Positions 5,457-9,347 of a DNA stretch of 9,347 nt are shown here, piece by piece (the stretch's first letter is position 1; each line of letters opens with the position of its first letter). This DNA is from Legionellales bacterium. GTDB taxonomy: Bacteria > Pseudomonadota > Gammaproteobacteria > Legionellales > Legionellaceae. The stretch is from positions 1 to 9,347 of the forward strand of contig JAGVJT010000218.1 in the NCBI GenBank assembly GCA_020050955.1, in the 5' to 3' direction. Position numbers and translations under genes: made by a program. The notes under the pieces are model-generated. The model searched no databases, was not told the origin of the DNA, and worked only from the letters and a program-made list of their open reading frames with translations.

Positions 5457-6671
5457 ATGTCAGCATTATTTGGCAGTAATAAACGAGTTGTGTCAGGCAT
5501 GCGACCGAGTGGTCGACTTCATTTAGGCCATTATCATGGTGTGCTGAAGAATTGGGTTTCGTTACAACATCAGTATGATTGTTCATTTTTCGTCGCAGAT
5601 TGGCATGCTTTAACCACACATTATGACGATACAACTGCAATTGGTGATCAAGTTTGGGACATGGTAGTGGATTGGCTTGCTTGTGGTGTGAATCCTGGTC
5701 TCTCCAGGCTTTTTATTCAATCGTGGGTGCCAGAGCATGCTGAATTACATCTTTTATTGTCGATGATTATTCCTTTAGGTTGGCTTGAGCGAGTGCCTAC
5801 CTATAAAGACCAGCAAGAAAAATTGCATGAAAAAGATTTGTCAATGTATGGTTTTTTAGGCTATCCCTTACTTCAAAGTGCAGACGTTTTACTGCATAAA
5901 GCTGATTTTGTTCCTGTGGGAGAGGATCAAGTCCCACATATTGAATTAACACGTGAAGTTGCAAGACGGTTTAACTATTTGTATGGGCGTGGCCCGAACT
6001 TTGAAACATTGGCCATGGAATCCATTGCAAAAATGGGGAAGAAACACAGTAAACTTTATAATCAATTGCGTACGGCATTTCAACAAGATGGCTGTCATGA
6101 GTCATTGAGTACTGCACAAGCGCTCATTGAGTCACAGCACAATTTATCAATGGGAGATAAAGAACGGTTGTTGGGTTATTTGGAAGGCATTGGTAAGATT
6201 ATTTTGTCTGAACCACAAGTTTTACTGACACCACAAGCTAAAATGCCAGGGCTTGATGGTTTGAAAATGTCAAAATCATACCATAATACGATTAGTCTTC
6301 GGGAAGAACCCAGTGTGGTTGAAAAGAAAGTTTTGACCATGCCAACTGATCCTGCACGTGTTCGACGCACTGATCCAGGCGAGCCTGAAAAATGTCCTGT
6401 GTGGCAGTTTCATTGTGTTTATTCAAATGACACGACAAAAAACTGGGTGCAAACAGGATGCCGCACGGCGAGTATTGGTTGCATTGATTGTAAACGACCT
6501 GTAATTGATGCCATCAATCAAGAACTAAAGCCTATTCAAGAAGCCATAAAAGAGTATGATGCTGATTTAGGTTCAGTGAAACGTATCGTGGCAGAAGGCA
6601 GTGAGGCTGCACGCGAAGACGCTCACAAAACATTAACCGAAGTACGAGATGCAATGGGGTTAGACTATTAA
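5457..6671 (+). CDS. trpS: Tryptophanyl-tRNA synthetase, long form with a four-Cys (Fe-S-type) motif
   Basis: A 404-residue class I aminoacyl-tRNA synthetase that charges tRNA-Trp. The Rossmann domain carries PSGRLHLGH (17-25, HIGH motif), VGEDQ (154-158) and LKMSKS (269-274, KMSKS loop). Compared with compact TrpRS (about 334 aa) it has an insert of roughly 60 residues at about 183-255, found in the long TrpRS branch. In the C-terminal tRNA-binding region C313, C335, C342 and C345 form C-x21-C-x6-C-x2-C. As I recall, Thermotoga maritima TrpRS binds a [4Fe-4S] cluster with C-x22-C-x6-C-x2-C, so a cluster here is plausible though not proven. AGAGG lies 6 nt before the ATG. A T-rich 49-nt gap separates it from yciO, and its TAA shares one base with the rluB ATG (TAATG), which indicates tight coupling. 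Confidence 0.97.
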   Translation: MSALFGSNKRVVSGMRPSGRLHLGHYHGVLKNWVSLQHQYDCSFFVADWHALTTHYDDTTAIGDQVWDMVVDWLACGVNPGLSRLFIQSWVPEHAELHLLLSMIIPLGWLERVPTYKDQQEKLHEKDLSMYGFLGYPLLQSADVLLHKADFVPVGEDQVPHIELTREVARRFNYLYGRGPNFETLAMESIAKMGKKHSKLYNQLRTAFQQDGCHESLSTAQALIESQHNLSMGDKERLLGYLEGIGKIILSEPQVLLTPQAKMPGLDGLKMSKSYHNTISLREEPSVVEKKVLTMPTDPARVRRTDPGEPEKCPVWQFHCVYSNDTTKNWVQTGCRTASIGCIDCKRPVIDAINQELKPIQEAIKEYDADLGSVKRIVAEGSEAAREDAHKTLTEVRDAMGLDY

Positions 6672-7408
6672 TGAGTAGCGAACGATTGCAAAAATTATTA
6701 AGCCAGGCAGGTCTTGGTTCTCGACGTGAAATGGAGCGTTGGATTGAGGCTGGTTGGGTGCAAGTCAATGGTACGACCGCGACTTTGGGTGATTCTGCGC
6801 ATTCTGATGATAAAATTAGTGTGAAAGGGCGCATTGTTCCGAATCCATTAAAAATAGAATATAAAACGCGCGTGTTGCTTTATCATAAGCCCATCGGGGA
6901 AATTTCAAGCCGACACGATCCCCGTCATGAAAAAACGGTTTTTGATCATTTACCGCATTTGAAACAAGGCCGTTGGATTCAAGTAGGGCGTTTGGATATC
7001 AATACATCGGGTCTTTTAATTTTTACCAACAACGGTGAATTAGCGAATCAACTTATGCATCCTAAATATGCGCTAGAGCGCGAATATGCGGTGCGTGTGC
7101 GTGGACAAGTAACCCCCGAAATGGTGAAAGCGCTGTTAACAGGTGTAAAATTAGACGATGGTATGGCAAAATTTAAACATGTTTCGTTTCAAGGCGGAGA
7201 GGGTGCTAATAGCTGGTATCATGTGGTTTTGACCGAAGGTCGAAATCGTGAAGTACGACGGCTTTGGAAATCACAGGGTATTGAAGTGAGTCGATTGATT
7301 CGTCTGCGTTATGGCTATCTCCATTTGCCACGCTCACTTGCGCGAGGAAAATATGTTGAATTAGCATCGACTGATGTTGATGCGTTAATCCACTCTCTTT
7401 CTAAATAA
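6671..7408 (+). CDS. rluB: 23S rRNA pseudouridine synthase RluB
   Basis: 245 residues, with an S4 RNA-binding domain at 2-60 (ERLQKLLSQAGLGSRREMERWI, VQVNG) followed by the RsuA-type catalytic domain. GRLDINTSGLL (106-116) holds the catalytic Asp, D109; HPKYALEREYAV (129-140) and EGRNREVRRLW (209-219) are the usual later motifs. The linker HKPIGEISSRHDP (72-84) resembles the RluB 'KPEGEVCTRKDP', which separates it from RluE and RluF. In E. coli RluB makes pseudouridine 2605 in 23S rRNA. It is slightly shorter than the E. coli protein because the long basic C-terminal tail is absent. It starts inside the trpS stop. In many gammaproteobacteria scpA-scpB lie just before rluB; they are not here. 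Confidence 0.94.
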   Translation: MSSERLQKLLSQAGLGSRREMERWIEAGWVQVNGTTATLGDSAHSDDKISVKGRIVPNPLKIEYKTRVLLYHKPIGEISSRHDPRHEKTVFDHLPHLKQGRWIQVGRLDINTSGLLIFTNNGELANQLMHPKYALEREYAVRVRGQVTPEMVKALLTGVKLDDGMAKFKHVSFQGGEGANSWYHVVLTEGRNREVRRLWKSQGIEVSRLIRLRYGYLHLPRSLARGKYVELASTDVDALIHSLSK

Positions 7409-7418
7409 TCAAGATGTA

Positions 7419-8759
7419 ATGATCATGCAACGACAACGTAATTTAGCTGAACCGATAAGCACTATTGTGGAAAAATTGAGTCACGATGGACGTGGAATTG
7501 CGCGTATTGAGGGCAAAACCACGTTTATTGAGGGTGCTCTTGCTGGCGAAGAAGTGACATTTGAATACACACGTAAAAAGAAAGATTTTGACGAAGGCCG
7601 AGTCATTGATGTTTTGACTGCTTCGCCCGTGCGAGCGACACCTCGTTGCCCTCATTATGGCGTCTGTGGTGGATGTTCATTGCAACACATGAATGAGACA
7701 GCGCAGATTTACATGAAGCAAGATCAACTTCTTGATTTATTAATGCGAGTAGGGCATGTGCAGCCGCAACGTGTTTTACCACCATTGCAGAGTGATCATT
7801 GGCATTATCGTCATAAAGCTCGATTAAGTGTGCGCTATGTTGAAAAAAAACAAGCTGTTTTGGTTGGCTTTCGAGAAAAAAAGAATCCTCGTTATATTAC
7901 CGCCATGGATCAATGTTCGATTTTGAGCAATCGAGTTGACCCGTTGATTCATGTTTTATCAGAACTGATTACTACACTTGACGCACGAGAACATATTGCT
8001 CAAATTGAGGTCGCTGCGGGTGATGACGATCTTGCTTTTATTATTCGTCATTTATCACCTTTAAATACGTATGATGAAGTGCGATTACGTACGTTTGCTA
8101 AAGAGACTAATACACGATTATTTCTGCAGGCAGCAGGTCCTGATTCTGTACGTTTGTTTTATCCAGAAGATGAGCAATCTTATTTGATTTATGCACTTCC
8201 AGAGCATGGTATTAAATTTCAGTTTCATCCTACCGATTTTACACAAGTTAATATCGCATTAAATCGAAAAATGGTTTCACAGGCACTTGAGCTTTTAGCC
8301 TTAGAGTCTCACGATGTGGTGTTGGATTTATTTTGTGGTTTAGGTAATTTTTCATTACCAATGGCACGTTTATGTCAGCGTGTTGTCGGTATTGAGGGTA
8401 GTGATGGCATGGTTAATCGTGCGCGAATGAATGCTGATAAAAACGGATTGCTAAATACTCAATTTCAATGCATGAATCTCGATGATGAACAGGTGTTTCA
8501 AACACTAAAATCATTTGGGGCGAATAAAATGTTGATTGATCCGCCACGTGCAGGTGCTGAAGCGGTGATGAAGAAAATACATCTATTAAATCCAGAATGG
8601 CTTGTTTATGTTTCGTGTGATCCGGCGACTTTAGCCCGTGATGCGGGTATTTTGGTACACGAACAAGGTTATCATTTAGTCGCAGCAGGAGTGATGGACA
8701 TGTTTCCTCACACCACGCATGTTGAATCCATTGCATTATTTCAAAGAGAAATACGGTAG
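7419..8759 (+). CDS. rlmD: 23S rRNA (uracil-1939-C5)-methyltransferase RlmD
   Basis: 446 residues, near the usual size (E. coli 433). It contains a TRAM RNA-binding domain (about 10-67, with KLSHDGRGIARIEGK), a [4Fe-4S] cysteine set C77-x5-C83-x2-C86 plus C166 (MDQCSIL), and a class I SAM-dependent domain with VLDLFCGLGNFS (301-312, SAM binding), IDPPRAG (373-379) and YVSCDPATLARD (397-408). C400 is the catalytic nucleophile and E436 in HVESIALF the likely general base. It methylates a uracil in 23S rRNA domain IV using SAM. The first ATG is at 7419; a second at 7425 (M3) has AAGATG at better spacing, so the start is uncertain by two codons. It lies 10 nt after rluB and 9 nt before relA; rlmD-relA is a conserved gammaproteobacterial pair. 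Confidence 0.96.
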   Translation: MIMQRQRNLAEPISTIVEKLSHDGRGIARIEGKTTFIEGALAGEEVTFEYTRKKKDFDEGRVIDVLTASPVRATPRCPHYGVCGGCSLQHMNETAQIYMKQDQLLDLLMRVGHVQPQRVLPPLQSDHWHYRHKARLSVRYVEKKQAVLVGFREKKNPRYITAMDQCSILSNRVDPLIHVLSELITTLDAREHIAQIEVAAGDDDLAFIIRHLSPLNTYDEVRLRTFAKETNTRLFLQAAGPDSVRLFYPEDEQSYLIYALPEHGIKFQFHPTDFTQVNIALNRKMVSQALELLALESHDVVLDLFCGLGNFSLPMARLCQRVVGIEGSDGMVNRARMNADKNGLLNTQFQCMNLDDEQVFQTLKSFGANKMLIDPPRAGAEAVMKKIHLLNPEWLVYVSCDPATLARDAGILVHEQGYHLVAAGVMDMFPHTTHVESIALFQREIR

Positions 8760-8768
8760 AGGTGGCTC

Positions 8769-9347
8769 ATGGTTAAGGTCAAGGAAGGGACAGCATTATT
8801 GCCAGATGGCACCATTGATGTTGCACAATGGTTGAATCAACTTGGAAGTAAAGGTTACTTTCAAGACATGGATAGAATTCGTAATGCTTGTACATTAAGT
8901 CAGCTTTCAGGCCAAGATCATGCAACTGAAACCGGAGAGTCTTGTTTGCAGCAAGGGCTAGCGATGGCCGATGTGTTGGCTGACTTGGAGGTTGATCAAG
9001 ACACACTAGCGGCAGCAATCATCTTTGAAAGTGTTCATTATGCTGAATTATCACTGGATGATGTTGAGGAGCAATTAAGCTTTCCTATTGCTCGATTAGT
9101 TAAAGGCGTGAAAAAAATGAGCGCCATTTCTAATTTACAATTACCTGAAAAATTCCAACATAACAAACACCAAATCGACAATGTACGAAAAATGTTACTT
9201 GCAATGGTGGATGATGTTCGTGTTGTTCTCATCAAATTAGCCGAACGTCTCTGTGTTCTACGAACGTCTGTTCCTATGCCTGAAGCCATGCGTAAGCAGA
9301 TTGCGACAGAGGCGATGGAGATTTATGCGCCTTTAGCTAACCGATTA
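8769..9347 (+). CDS. relA: (p)ppGpp synthetase RelA, N-terminal 193 residues (runs off the right edge)
   Basis: Open from the ATG at 8769 to the window end (193 codons). It matches E. coli RelA through the pseudo-hydrolase domain: PDGTIDVAQWLNQLG (12-26), the block DNVRKMLLAMVDDVRVVLIKLAERL (137-161) and EIYAPLANRL (184-193). RelA binds stalled ribosomes carrying uncharged tRNA and makes (p)ppGpp, the stringent-response signal. The hydrolase His-Asp pair of SpoT/Rel (L-HD-V) is replaced by F86-E87 (IIFESVH), so this domain should be inactive, as in other RelA proteins. The synthetase, TGS and ACT domains lie beyond the window. A good ribosome site (AGAGGTGG) begins inside the rlmD stop, and the gap to rlmD is 9 nt. 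Confidence 0.95.
   Translation, partial: MVKVKEGTALLPDGTIDVAQWLNQLGSKGYFQDMDRIRNACTLSQLSGQDHATETGESCLQQGLAMADVLADLEVDQDTLAAAIIFESVHYAELSLDDVEEQLSFPIARLVKGVKKMSAISNLQLPEKFQHNKHQIDNVRKMLLAMVDDVRVVLIKLAERLCVLRTSVPMPEAMRKQIATEAMEIYAPLANRL

Noticed and set aside
8413..8736. 107-codon minus-strand ORF antisense to the RlmD catalytic domain
   Set aside because: No family resemblance; the plus strand holds all RlmD methyltransferase motifs.

Overview
The window (9,347 bp, low-40s % GC by eye) is chromosomal sequence of a gammaproteobacterium. The proteins closely resemble E. coli housekeeping proteins (CorC, YbeY, YciO, RluB, RlmD, RelA, UbiC, UbiA, a CpxR-like regulator). The adjacency rlmD-relA is a classical gammaproteobacterial arrangement. 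The base composition and the long, cysteine-motif form of TrpRS would suit a Legionellales-like lineage, but that placement is inference. No mobile element, CRISPR array, tRNA or rRNA was found.

Left block (1-3368, all on the minus strand; transcribed right to left): a His-rich conserved protein of unknown function (DUF6969-like), ybeY, corC, an orphan OmpR/CpxR-type response regulator, ubiC, and the first 44 codons of ubiA, which runs off the left edge. Every junction overlaps by 4-8 nt or is separated by 6 nt, so this is very likely one translationally coupled operon. Two genes use non-ATG starts (ybeY GTG, corC TTG), each with a good Shine-Dalgarno sequence. ybeZ and lnt, the usual flanks of ybeY-corC, are absent; their places are taken by the unknown gene and the regulator. 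The regulator has glutamate where the phospho-accepting aspartate should be (E53), and no histidine kinase is in view.

Middle (3369-3876): a small minus-strand gene for an exported, Cys/Gly/Ser-rich peptide of 78 residues (9 cysteines in the mature part), ended by a perfect 13-bp-arm hairpin terminator that also lies just in front of the left operon. A divergent intergenic region of about 200 bp follows, with candidate promoters on both strands and a perfect ATGCAT-TTT-ATGCAT palindrome.

Right block (3877-9347, plus strand): PHP-family exonuclease (rnm/yciV), yciO, trpS, rluB, rlmD and the 5' part of relA. Gaps run from a 1-nt overlap to 49 nt, which suggests one long operon centred on translation: RNA end-trimming, a threonylcarbamoyl-AMP-synthase-like protein, tRNA-Trp charging, two 23S rRNA modifications and the (p)ppGpp alarm that senses uncharged tRNA. 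Two of these enzymes (TrpRS and RlmD) carry four-cysteine patterns typical of [4Fe-4S] binding.

The most notable points are the phospho-site-substituted orphan regulator in a ubiquinone/ribosome-maturation operon, the exported Cys-rich peptide, the conserved His-rich unknown gene heading the ybeY operon, and the TrpRS with an iron-sulfur-type motif. No wholly new multi-gene system could be demonstrated from sequence alone.
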